32,244 nt of DNA from an uncultured Alphaproteobacteria bacterium (GTDB lineage Bacteria > Pseudomonadota > Alphaproteobacteria > RF32 > CAG-239). A program made the translations under genes and the position numbers. Of the stretch, positions 7,967 to 16,369 are shown one piece after another. The stretch lies in NCBI GenBank assembly GCA_949282205.1, contig CASDOS010000052.1:1-32244 (forward strand), in the 5' to 3' direction. The number at the start of each line of letters is the position of its first letter. Within the stretch, counting starts at the first letter, position 1. The notes under the pieces are model-generated. The model was not told the DNA's origin and did not search any database. It was given only the letters and a program-made list of their open reading frames with translations.

Positions 7967-9184
7967 TTATTGATACCTTAACGCATCTATCGGGTTTAAG
8001 CGCATCGCTTTTAAGGCTGGCATTAGTCCCGAAACAATACCTACTACCACCGCAACCGTTACCGATACGATAACAGACCAAATGGAAATCGGTACTTCAT
8101 AGCCGAACAAATGTCCGCCTAATTGCGAAAAGGCTATTCCAAACACCATACCGACAAAGCTGCCAATAAACGAAATTAACACCGATTCAGCCAAAAATTG
8201 CATCATTATCCAACTGTTTGGCGCGCCCAGTGCCTTTCTGGTACCTATTTCTCTCGTGCGCTCGGTTACCGATACGAGCATCATGTTCATAATGCCGATA
8301 CTGCCAACAATCAAAGAAATGGAAGCAATCGCTGCCAATAATGCCGACAGCACAAAGCCCACACTGCGGACTTTTTCTACCATTTCCGTCATCAATCTTA
8401 CAGTAAAGTCGTTTTTGACACCATCTTTCAAACGGTGTCTGGTTCGTAGCATATATTCCACACGCTTGGCGACCAACTCCATCTTATCTTCCGACGTTGC
8501 TTTAACAAACGCCATTCCGGTATATTGCGGGCGCGGAGATCCTGCTAATCTTTGGCGCACCGTTGTTGAAGGCATCAAGATAATATTGTCTTGGTCATCT
8601 CCCATTAGGCCATCGCCTTTTTCACGCAAAGTTCCTATCACAGTAAATGGTTTGCCCTTCAAACGTATTGTTTTGCCTATCGGGTTTTGTAAACCAAACA
8701 ACTCATCAACAACTGTTTGCCCTATTACCGCATAAGGCTTAGCCGCACGGACATCTTTTTCGGTAAACATAATACCATCTTCTATTTCCCAGTTGTTCAC
8801 CGCTAAATAATCAGGATTAGTACCTTTTACGCTTACACCATAGTTTCTGGAACCATAGACGGCTTGAACCGCTGCATTCATCAGATATGAAGTTGTTTCT
8901 ACGTCCTTTAGAGTTTTTAATGCAGCGACATCTGCAACCGTTACGCTTGGTAAACCTCTTCCCCCTCTTACACCACCGGTTACTAATTCTGCCGGACCAA
9001 TCAATATCAAATTACTTCCCATTGAGGCAAAAGTATCCGTAATGCGATTTTGTACGGCTTGTCCTGCCGATACCATCATCACTACTGCTGCTACACCTAT
9101 CATGATACCCAGCATGGTTAAAAATGTTCTCAGCTTGTATGATGCTATTGATATCCATGCTTCTTTTATTATCGCTGTCAGCAT
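7967..9184 (-). CDS. MacB-like ABC transporter permease subunit
   Basis: This 405-residue inner-membrane protein has the MacB/FtsX layout: one N-terminal transmembrane helix (about 18-40), a large periplasmic domain (about 45-275) and three C-terminal helices (about 280-305, 330-350, 365-390). The sequences near helix 1 (TMLGIMIGVAAVV) and helix 2 (IASISLIVGSIGIMNMML, followed by VTERTREIGTRKALGA) are hallmarks of MacB permeases. The start overlaps the ATPase stop by 7 nt. It is last in a four-gene operon and would form, with the separate ATPase, a mechanotransmission-type exporter that drives substrates through the TolC-like channel. The substrate (peptide, macrolide or heme-like) cannot be predicted. 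Confidence 0.9.
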   Translation of the reverse strand: MLTAIIKEAWISIASYKLRTFLTMLGIMIGVAAVVMMVSAGQAVQNRITDTFASMGSNLILIGPAELVTGGVRGGRGLPSVTVADVAALKTLKDVETTSYLMNAAVQAVYGSRNYGVSVKGTNPDYLAVNNWEIEDGIMFTEKDVRAAKPYAVIGQTVVDELFGLQNPIGKTIRLKGKPFTVIGTLREKGDGLMGDDQDNIILMPSTTVRQRLAGSPRPQYTGMAFVKATSEDKMELVAKRVEYMLRTRHRLKDGVKNDFTVRLMTEMVEKVRSVGFVLSALLAAIASISLIVGSIGIMNMMLVSVTERTREIGTRKALGAPNSWIMMQFLAESVLISFIGSFVGMVFGIAFSQLGGHLFGYEVPISIWSVIVSVTVAVVVGIVSGLMPALKAMRLNPIDALRYQ

Positions 9185-9903
9185 TTTATTTCCTTTTCCT
9201 TGCTGTATTCTTTGCGCAGACCATCATACACTTTATGTCCATCGCTTATCTTTATCATACGCGTTGCATAGTCTGCCACATCGTCCTCATGCGTCACCAG
9301 TACTATCGTTATTCCTTGCTTGTTCAAAAACGTAAATAACTCCATAATTTCATCAGAAGTCTTGCTATCCAAGTTTCCGGTCGGCTCATCCGCAAATATT
9401 ATCGCCGGATTATTTATTAAGGCTCGGGCTATGGCTACTCTTTGCTGCATACCTCCGGAAATTTGTGACGGCGGGCGGTCTTGATAGCCGATTAGATTAA
9501 CTTTTTTCAACATTTCCACCGCTCGATTATATCTTTCTGTTTCCCCTACTTTTTGATATATCAATGGCAATGATACATTATCCGCAATTGTCCTTTTCAT
9601 CATCAAATTAAAGTTTTGGAAAACAAAACCTATTGTCTTTCCTCTGATGACGGCCAACTCTTTATCATCTTTTGAAGCAATATCATATCCTTCAAGAATG
9701 TACTTGCCACTAGTGGGCTTATCTAAGCACCCTAATATGTTCATCAAAGTTGATTTTCCTGAGCCGGATGGTCCCATAATAGCCACGAACTCTCCTGATT
9801 TAATTTGAAAGTTAATATCTTTCAATACGGATTGACTCGTGCCACCTTCCATAAAATATGTTTTACATACGTGTTGAACGTCTATTACTGTTTTTTCTGC
9901 CAT
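9178..9903 (-). CDS. MacB/LolD-type ABC transporter ATPase subunit
   Basis: The protein is a 241-residue cytoplasmic nucleotide-binding subunit with Walker [10 protein letters not shown] (44-52), ABC signature SGGMQQR (149-155), Walker B AIIFADEP ending in catalytic Glu173, and switch His205. MacB in E. coli fuses this ATPase to the permease in one chain. Here they are two overlapping genes, an arrangement also common in bacteria. The start codon overlaps the adaptor gene stop by 1 nt (TAATG), indicating coupled translation. LolD, the lipoprotein-release ATPase, is similar in sequence, but the adaptor and outer-membrane channel in the same operon favour MacAB-type export. Confidence 0.92.
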   Translation of the reverse strand: MAEKTVIDVQHVCKTYFMEGGTSQSVLKDINFQIKSGEFVAIMGPSGSGKSTLMNILGCLDKPTSGKYILEGYDIASKDDKELAVIRGKTIGFVFQNFNLMMKRTIADNVSLPLIYQKVGETERYNRAVEMLKKVNLIGYQDRPPSQISGGMQQRVAIARALINNPAIIFADEPTGNLDSKTSDEIMELFTFLNKQGITIVLVTHEDDVADYATRMIKISDGHKVYDGLRKEYSKEKEIKC

Positions 9904-11021
9904 TATTTCCGCCTTTGCTCAAATAATGCCTCTACAATCACTTGATCGCCCTCTTTTAGACCGTCTTTTATCTCTATATTCGTCATATCTGACAGCCCTT
10001 TGGTGACAACTTTCGGAATAATTTTTCCATTTTCAAACAAAAAGACTACATCTTGATTTTCTCCGATGTTATCTATCTTCTTGACTTCTATTTTTTCCTT
10101 TATTGCAGCAGATGGTTTATATTGCAAAGCCATGGCCGATATCATTAACACATCTTTTGCTTCATCGGCTTTTACCGTAACCGATGCGGTCATTCCGGGT
10201 AATAACTTTCGACTTGAGTTGTCTATCTCAATAATCACTGTGTACATCACAACATTTTCATCTTCGGTCGGCGATAATCTGACTTGACGGATTGTTCCGC
10301 TAAATGTGTCATTCGGATATGCGTCTACCGTAAATGTTACAGGCATATCCGATTTGATATATCCTATATCTGCTTCTGATACGCTGGCTTCTATTTGCAT
10401 TTTTGATAGGTCTTCCGCTACTTCAAATAATGTCGGTGTTTCAAAACTGGCCGCCACGGTTTGACCTTGTTCTATTTCTTTGGATATTACCGTACCGGAT
10501 ACCGGTGATGTTATTGTGGCATATTCATAATTCTTTTTGGCTATATTATAATCTGCCTTTGCGCTTAATACATTTGCTGATGCCTCTTTGTATTCTATTT
10601 CCGCGTCTTCCAATGATGCGGATGACGTTAGTTTGTCCTGAAATAACTTCTTAATACGATCATAATTTAATTTGGCTTTTCTTTCTTTTGCTTGCGCTAA
10701 TTCATAACTGGCCAGAGATTTATCCATCGTTTCTTTTAAAGTCGATGAATCCAACAGGGCTAAAACTTGCCCTTTTTTGACATCATCATTGTAATCCGCC
10801 AATACGGTTTCCACAATTCCTGAAACTTGTGTACCTACCGTTACCGTATTTATTGGATTTATAGTTCCGGTGGCTGTTACCTCATAGGTTAGAGTTCCTC
10901 TTTTTACTCGGCTTATTTCAAAATTTTCTGCTTTTAATTCTTCTTTTTTAGCTCCCGAATAAAAATAATATCCTCCGGCTAAAACTAAGATTAAAACTAG
11001 TCCTAATTTCTTATTTATCAT
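9903..11021 (-). CDS. MacA-like periplasmic adaptor (HlyD/RND family)
   Basis: This is a 372-residue membrane fusion protein. It has an N-terminal membrane anchor (about 5-22) and no lipobox. A barrel-sandwich/lipoyl region begins near residue 50, with ATGTINPINTVTVGTQVSG. A coiled-coil hairpin (about 95-165) follows, then the second lipoyl half (ITSPVSGTVISKEIEQGQTV, about 170-190) and beta-barrel and membrane-proximal domains to the C-terminus. It would bridge the MacB-like permease in the inner membrane to the TolC-like channel. Its start shares one base with the stop of the channel gene and its stop shares one base with the ATPase start, so the four subunits are probably made in fixed proportion. 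Confidence 0.91.
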   Translation of the reverse strand: MINKKLGLVLILVLAGGYYFYSGAKKEELKAENFEISRVKRGTLTYEVTATGTINPINTVTVGTQVSGIVETVLADYNDDVKKGQVLALLDSSTLKETMDKSLASYELAQAKERKAKLNYDRIKKLFQDKLTSSASLEDAEIEYKEASANVLSAKADYNIAKKNYEYATITSPVSGTVISKEIEQGQTVAASFETPTLFEVAEDLSKMQIEASVSEADIGYIKSDMPVTFTVDAYPNDTFSGTIRQVRLSPTEDENVVMYTVIIEIDNSSRKLLPGMTASVTVKADEAKDVLMISAMALQYKPSAAIKEKIEVKKIDNIGENQDVVFLFENGKIIPKVVTKGLSDMTNIEIKDGLKEGDQVIVEALFEQRRK

Positions 11022-12373
11022 TAAAATCTCCCTATCGCTCTGTATAAAGTCGCCTTATTTATCAATACTGTGTAAAATGCGTTTACTAAAGAATCTCTTG
11101 CATCTGCCAGTTGGGACTCTGCCGTTAATAAATTTATAATGTCGGTCTTTCCTATTTCATATGAGGTAAAGGCTACTCTTTCATTTTCTTCCGCACTCTT
11201 TAGTACCTCTTTACTGACTTCATATGATTTAATTGAGGTTTGGTAATCATGATATGCCCCCCAAACCTCATTCTTTATATCATTTTTTATCTTGTCTAAC
11301 GCATATCTTTCTTGTTCGCGTTGGTATTTCGCCGCGGATATTTTATAACTTGTTTCAAAACCACTGAATAAAGGGATACTGTAATTGATGCTTATGGAAT
11401 TATCTCTCTCATAGCTTCTTTCCGGTTTCCAATTATTGTTGTACCCGCTTTGTGCCGATAAATTAAATGATCCATAACGTGATGCCCTTAATTCTTGCAA
11501 AGATGAATTTGCAGCATTTACTAACATCTCTTGCGCCTTGACTTCATCTCTTTCGCGCGAGGCTATTTCTATCATTTTATCCAAAGTGTCTTGTTTTCCC
11601 AATGCCGTTAAATCTCTGTCTGTCGGCGGAACACTTAACTTAAATGATGTTTGCGGCGGTAAATTCAAAATGGTTGCCAAATCTCCCTCATACTGCTTTA
11701 CCGCATTTTCCATTTCTATGACTTTTAATTTTGATTGTTCATAACTGGTTTGTGTCTGCAGTTTATCATTTAGTGCCGCCATGCCTACTTCATATTTTCG
11801 ACTGGCTTCATCATATGATTTTTTATACATCGCTTCATTGGCTTTGGCACTTTTTAAATCCTCTTTGGCGCCCAATAGCTTAAAATATGCCGTATTTATT
11901 GATAAGATTAAATCTTGCAATGCGCTATTATAATTAAATCCCGCTTCCGCCAAATACGATTTGAAACTATCTACTCGAGCCGTTCTTCCGCCAAAATCAT
12001 ATAATAGTAACGATAACCCGACATTTACACCATACGGACTATTTTCAAAACTGTTATCTCCTTGCAGTTTTTGGCTATTCTTCCCAATGTTTCCGCTTAA
12101 ATCTATGCTTGGAAAATATTCTGATTTTGCTGCTCCTAAATTAGCTTCCGAACCTTTTAAACTCATGTAATTTACTCTTAATTCCGGATTATTACATATA
12201 CCTATTTTTATTAAATCTATCAATGATACTTTTTTATCTATGCTTAAATCTTTATCCAAACATCCTTCAGGGGCGTTGTGCGTATATACATTAAATACAT
12301 CTATTGCTTGCGCAGGTGTCGCACAGAGGGCAGTTCCCATTAATAACGATAATAGTAATCGTCGGCTCGTCAT
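11021..12373 (-). CDS. TolC-family outer membrane efflux protein
   Basis: The 450-residue protein has a signal peptide (MTSRRLLLSLLMGTALCATPAQA, cleaved after about residue 23). Two long coiled-coil OEP repeats follow at roughly 50-235 and 255-445, rich in Ala, Tyr, Glu and Ser, with the duplicated architecture of TolC. It would form a trimeric channel across outer membrane and periplasm for the exporter encoded by the next three genes. The start is supported by AAAGGAT about 9 nt upstream. It is the first gene of the operon, divergent from rsmB across a 107-bp intergenic region that must hold both promoters. A TATATT element lies in the proper half for this gene, but its -35 is unclear. Confidence 0.9.
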   Translation of the reverse strand: MTSRRLLLSLLMGTALCATPAQAIDVFNVYTHNAPEGCLDKDLSIDKKVSLIDLIKIGICNNPELRVNYMSLKGSEANLGAAKSEYFPSIDLSGNIGKNSQKLQGDNSFENSPYGVNVGLSLLLYDFGGRTARVDSFKSYLAEAGFNYNSALQDLILSINTAYFKLLGAKEDLKSAKANEAMYKKSYDEASRKYEVGMAALNDKLQTQTSYEQSKLKVIEMENAVKQYEGDLATILNLPPQTSFKLSVPPTDRDLTALGKQDTLDKMIEIASRERDEVKAQEMLVNAANSSLQELRASRYGSFNLSAQSGYNNNWKPERSYERDNSISINYSIPLFSGFETSYKISAAKYQREQERYALDKIKNDIKNEVWGAYHDYQTSIKSYEVSKEVLKSAEENERVAFTSYEIGKTDIINLLTAESQLADARDSLVNAFYTVLINKATLYRAIGRF

Positions 12374-12451
12374 TTTCTTTTATCCTTTACTTCTGTGAAA
12401 ATATACACTAAATTTAGGGCATTATTTTTTAATAAAAGTTTAACGCTTGCG

Positions 12452-12457
12452 TATAAT
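12452..12457 (+). promoter_or_regulatory. Candidate -10 box for rsmB
   Basis: A perfect TATAAT (12452-12457) lies 23 nt before the rsmB start codon, with AAAGGA (12469-12474) as ribosome binding site between them. No good -35 hexamer is seen 16-18 nt upstream, so an activator or a weak -35 is implied if the promoter is real. Confidence 0.45.
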
Positions 12458-12480
12458 GTTCTATATTTAAAGGATTTTTT

Positions 12481-13749
12481 ATGAGAAATGAACGAACTGA
12501 ATATGTGGAAATTTTACAAAAAATTTTAAATGCCAATATTCCTTTGAGTTTTTTTAAAGATACTATTCCCGATATTCAAAAAAGTTTTTTTAATATGCTT
12601 TTTTTAACAACTTTTCGGCAACTTACTTTTATTAAACAGACCGTCTTACCGCGTTTTATTAAAAAGAAAATTCCTGAAAAACAGAATGTCCTGAATTATG
12701 TTTTTTATCTCGCTGTTACCGAATTGTTGTTCTTAGATACTCCTGATTATGCTGTTATTAATTCTTATGTTGATATTGCAAAAAAATATACCGATAAATT
12801 CGGAGCGAGTTTTGTTAATGCGGTTTTGAGAAATATTCTTCGACAGAAATCGGATTTGCTTTTAATCCATAACAATTCTTACTTTAGCCCTGAATTTTTG
12901 AAAATATTAAAGTCCGATTATACTAAAAATGAAATTTTGCAAATGGAACGCTTTGTTGCCGTTGAACCGGCTTTGGATATTACTCTTAAAAAATCTGCGA
13001 TAAATCCTTTTAACGACGGAGTTGTTTTGCCTTCCGGCTCTATACGACTTCCGGCTCGTACTAAAGTGTCTGAACTGCCTTTCTATAACGATGGAATCTG
13101 GTGGGTACAAGATGCCGCTGCTGCTCTTGCCGTTAATTCTTTAACAAACTTAAAGGATAAATATGTTCTGGATTTATGTGCCGCACCAGGTGGTAAAACG
13201 GCTCAGCTTCTTGATAAAGGGGCTCTGGTTACAGCTGTTGATATTTCGGAGGAACGACTCGAAACTCTTAAAATAAACATGGAAAGATTAAACTTAACAG
13301 AAAATCTTACTGTTGTTTGTTCTGATGCTCTCGAATTTTCATCTTCCCGAAAATTCGATATTGTCTTAATTGATGCACCTTGTTCCGCTATCGGTACTTT
13401 CAGACGACATCCGGAAATTATTCATACCAAAACATGTCAGGATGTTCTTCAACAGACCAAATTTCAAAAAGATATTCTTAACCATGCTATTTCTTTACTA
13501 ACGTCTAATGGGCAAATTATTTATGCCACTTGCTCTTTAGCTAAATCTGAGGGAGAGAAACAAATTAATGACTTTCTTAATTCTCACCCGGATTTTGCTA
13601 TTCTGCCTTTGTCTATTCCCGGAACTGATAATATGCGCACTAACGAGGGCTATCTTCGTATTTTACCGCAATCTTTTATCGTAAATGATCGGCCTGATTT
13701 ATCCGGTGCTGATGGATTTTTTATTGCTCATTTGCAAAGGAAAATTTAA
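12481..13749 (+). CDS. rsmB: 16S rRNA m5C967 methyltransferase RsmB
   Basis: The 422-residue protein has a helical NusB-like RNA-binding domain (about 1-125) and a NOL1/NOP2/Sun methyltransferase domain. The SAM-binding motif LDLCAAPGGKT is at about 231-241. The two cysteines of m5C chemistry are Cys301, in DAPCSAIGTFRRHPE, and the nucleophile Cys351, in ATCS. They are 50 residues apart, the same spacing as in E. coli RsmB. It methylates C967 of 16S rRNA in the cytoplasm. It is the first of three closely spaced rightward genes. The N-terminal domain is diverged, but the order of domains is standard. Confidence 0.92.
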   Translation: MRNERTEYVEILQKILNANIPLSFFKDTIPDIQKSFFNMLFLTTFRQLTFIKQTVLPRFIKKKIPEKQNVLNYVFYLAVTELLFLDTPDYAVINSYVDIAKKYTDKFGASFVNAVLRNILRQKSDLLLIHNNSYFSPEFLKILKSDYTKNEILQMERFVAVEPALDITLKKSAINPFNDGVVLPSGSIRLPARTKVSELPFYNDGIWWVQDAAAALAVNSLTNLKDKYVLDLCAAPGGKTAQLLDKGALVTAVDISEERLETLKINMERLNLTENLTVVCSDALEFSSSRKFDIVLIDAPCSAIGTFRRHPEIIHTKTCQDVLQQTKFQKDILNHAISLLTSNGQIIYATCSLAKSEGEKQINDFLNSHPDFAILPLSIPGTDNMRTNEGYLRILPQSFIVNDRPDLSGADGFFIAHLQRKI

Positions 13750-13798
13750 TAAACAGCTGTTATAATCCTTGTAACTTAATCTTGTTAAAGGTGTTGCC

Positions 13799-14953
13799 AT
13801 GAGTGATGTTTTTGTTTTAGGTATTGTTTTTTTATTGATTTGCTTTACTTTGTCTACGTTTGTCTTGACACGAATCCAAACCGATATTTTTCCTGAGGAA
13901 TATGAATTTAAACTTGATCCTTTCTGGTATTTATTTATTATCTTTCTTATTACTTCCGTATGCGTTTCTTATTTTCAGCCTGCCGGTTTTGATACGGTTA
14001 AAACCTATACTGTTTGGAGCTTCGCGGTACCGGTCATTTTTTCAGCTCTTATTTATCTTTGCTACTTGCTTGATATCGCTTGGGTAGCTAATTTGATGAC
14101 TTATTTGCTTGCTCTTTGTATTGCTTTTATGCAACCTGATACTTTTGTACTCTTTCCTGATTATTTTACTCCTTTACAAGATAAATTTATTGTTGCTTTA
14201 CTCATTCTTCTTGTTTCTAAAGGATTGGGGTATCTTAATGGTTCCGGAGGAATTGCCGCTTCGCAATTTGTTGTTGTTTTGCTCACGGCTTTTATTTTAA
14301 CATATTTCGGTGTACTTCCTCAAATTTTAGGCTCAATAGCTCTGGCTTATATGGGAATTATGCTTGCTTTTACTTTCCTTAGTTGGCCGCCTGAAAAAAT
14401 TATGATGAGTAACGGAGCTTTTTCTGCGTTAGGGTTTATTCTTGCTTGCTTTATGATTGACGCTTCCGTGGAATTTTCCGATGCTTCAATGTTTATTGCA
14501 GCAGCGTATTTGTTTACAGAATTAGGATGCGTGCTCTACAATCGCTTTATATTAAATCAACCTCGTGAATATTGGTTTATGAACACTTTTTATTATCGGT
14601 TATTAGAACTTGGTGCTTCCGAAAAAACTGTTGCTTTTAGTATTGCTAAAATTTTATTGGTTAATATACTTTTAGCTATTTTTCAAATTGCTGCTTATGA
14701 ACGTTTGGCTTTACCGGTCTTTTCTGTGGCTTTTAATCTTTGGTTACTCTCTATCTTATCTGGGGATACTAAACCGGAAGAGTTGTTATCTTTTTCAAAA
14801 TGGGGTAAAAATGTGGTCAAAGGGGTTTTAGCAAAAAATAAAAATCATTCTCAGACAGAACCTGTTGATGAAAATGTTACAGATAAACTTGATGTTAAAA
14901 CCAAAACAACAAAAAAACGTAAACCGCATAAGAAGAAAACTTTAACTGACTGA
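13799..14953 (+). CDS. Polytopic inner-membrane protein of unknown function, 384 aa
   Basis: I do not recognise this family. About eleven hydrophobic segments can be counted between residues 5 and 320, starting at VLGIVFLLICFTLSTFVL. A hydrophilic, strongly basic cytoplasmic-looking tail follows (about 345-384, with KTTKKRKPHKKK). No catalytic or transporter motif is evident. AAAGGTG 7-8 nt upstream supports the ATG. It lies 49 nt after rsmB, and a TATAAT at 13761-13766 could give it an extra promoter. It is followed after 15 nt by a TPR-like gene. Conserved pairing of a polytopic protein and a TPR protein would suggest a shared envelope role, but that is speculation. Confidence 0.7.
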   Translation: MSDVFVLGIVFLLICFTLSTFVLTRIQTDIFPEEYEFKLDPFWYLFIIFLITSVCVSYFQPAGFDTVKTYTVWSFAVPVIFSALIYLCYLLDIAWVANLMTYLLALCIAFMQPDTFVLFPDYFTPLQDKFIVALLILLVSKGLGYLNGSGGIAASQFVVVLLTAFILTYFGVLPQILGSIALAYMGIMLAFTFLSWPPEKIMMSNGAFSALGFILACFMIDASVEFSDASMFIAAAYLFTELGCVLYNRFILNQPREYWFMNTFYYRLLELGASEKTVAFSIAKILLVNILLAIFQIAAYERLALPVFSVAFNLWLLSILSGDTKPEELLSFSKWGKNVVKGVLAKNKNHSQTEPVDENVTDKLDVKTKTTKKRKPHKKKTLTD

Positions 14954-14968
14954 TTTCAGGTGAAGCCG

Positions 14969-16309
14969 ATGGTTAATTTTATTAAAGTTCTTTTCGGAAA
15001 AAATACAGATAATAAACGTGTTTTACCTAAAGTTGAAACGCTTAAAGTTGTTGTGGTTGATTTCGTGGAGTATGGAAATTATGGTTTTGCTCAGGCAATG
15101 ACCAAATTATTGCAAAAAAATCCTAGCTTTAATGTGCGACTCTTTGATGAACCGTTTGATAAAAATTTCCTTAATCTTCAGGGACGTAATTTTTTTGATT
15201 TAATTGATGCCGGTAATACCATTTTACAGAAACTTAATGCGGATGTTATTGTTTGGGGGTATCAGGAAAACGAAAATATCCGTTTGAATTTTCAAACGGC
15301 TAATGCTTATTCCGATTGGGATAATGTTTCGTGTTCCGTTTTAGACAGTTTGTTTGTTCCTGCAGAATATTTTGAACATATTAATTTCTTTCCTGAAATA
15401 TTAGCTAATTTGATTACCGGAATTATTGCGGCGTCAATTAGTGAACAAAGAATTGATTTAAGGCATTTGAAACAAAAATTATTGAAAAATGTTATTAATG
15501 CTTTATCTTCTGAAGGACCTTCTGATAGCCGTAATTTTATGTTTTCCCCTTATATCATGAATACCGTCGGGTTAATTTATCTTAGCTTTTCACAGCAAGA
15601 ACTTTCACAGAAAACTTTTAATATGACCAAAGAACTCTTTCTTAATGCTTTGGCTAACCAAAAGCAAATTATGCAAAATGTCCATATCGGGTGTATCTAT
15701 AAAAATTTAGCTCAACTTTATGAAGTTGCCTTAAAACAAGATTTGGGGGGGTATTGGCTCTTATTTAAAGAGGCTATTACTAATTATCGTACTGCTCAAA
15801 AATATCTTGACCACTATAACTATCCTTATGATTTTTCGCAAATCTCTTTCAAATTATCCCAGCTCTATTTTCAATATTGGAAATTTACTAATGATGTTCA
15901 AGCATTGCGCGATGCTGTTTTCTTCTTAAGAGAAGCCGAAAAAACCTATACGCAAATAACTTTTCCCGAGTTGTGGTCTAAAATTGAAGGATATTTGGGA
16001 TTTTATTTGTCATTGTTGGGATTATTTTCTAAAAGTGATGATATTTCCAGATTGGCTATTCGCAGTTATAAAAATAAGCAACAAGTTTACCGGAAAGAAC
16101 TTTACCCTGTTATGTGGGCTAAAATTCAAGAAAATATTGCCAATGTTTATTACAATATCGGTAAAAACGGACGCGATAAAAAGGCTTTTGCCGAAGCTAT
16201 CGACTATTATCAATCCGCTCTGAAAATTTATGAAAATAAAAAGCTACATCAGGAAATTACTATTGTTAATAACAGTATTGATAAAGTTATGAAAGCATGG
16301 CGCGCTTAA
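14969..16309 (+). CDS. TPR-like repeat protein, 446 aa
   Basis: The N-terminal domain (about 15-160) is alpha/beta in character, opening with a strand-like run LKVVVVDFVEYG. From about residue 200 to the end the protein is helical, with tetratricopeptide-like units: paired helices with Ala/Gly/Tyr at packing positions, clearest in the last two (IQENIANVYYNIG and FAEAIDYYQSALKIY). There is no signal peptide or membrane segment, so it is probably a cytoplasmic scaffold or adaptor. A GTG nine bases upstream (14960) is in frame, but the AGGTGAA at 14958-14964 is the natural ribosome binding site for the ATG at 14969, which I use. It follows the polytopic protein gene by 15 nt and is the last of the rsmB operon. 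Confidence 0.72.
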   Translation: MVNFIKVLFGKNTDNKRVLPKVETLKVVVVDFVEYGNYGFAQAMTKLLQKNPSFNVRLFDEPFDKNFLNLQGRNFFDLIDAGNTILQKLNADVIVWGYQENENIRLNFQTANAYSDWDNVSCSVLDSLFVPAEYFEHINFFPEILANLITGIIAASISEQRIDLRHLKQKLLKNVINALSSEGPSDSRNFMFSPYIMNTVGLIYLSFSQQELSQKTFNMTKELFLNALANQKQIMQNVHIGCIYKNLAQLYEVALKQDLGGYWLLFKEAITNYRTAQKYLDHYNYPYDFSQISFKLSQLYFQYWKFTNDVQALRDAVFFLREAEKTYTQITFPELWSKIEGYLGFYLSLLGLFSKSDDISRLAIRSYKNKQQVYRKELYPVMWAKIQENIANVYYNIGKNGRDKKAFAEAIDYYQSALKIYENKKLHQEITIVNNSIDKVMKAWRA

Positions 16310-16315
16310 TTAACT

Positions 16316-16355
16316 AAAAAAATAAGCAATCTATTTATTTGACTGCTTATTTTTT
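16316..16355. terminator. Bidirectional terminator between the TPR gene and ftsK
   Basis: aataagca (16321-16328) pairs with tgcttat(t) (16344-16351), extended by A-runs and T-runs on the outside. It serves both convergent genes. Confidence 0.75.
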
Positions 16356-16369
16356 ATTATGAAAGTATC

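Noticed and set aside
8256..8735. 159-codon open frame on the plus strand inside the MacB permease gene
   Set aside because: It is antisense to a well-conserved coding region, has no homology that I can see, and shows the composition of a shadow frame.
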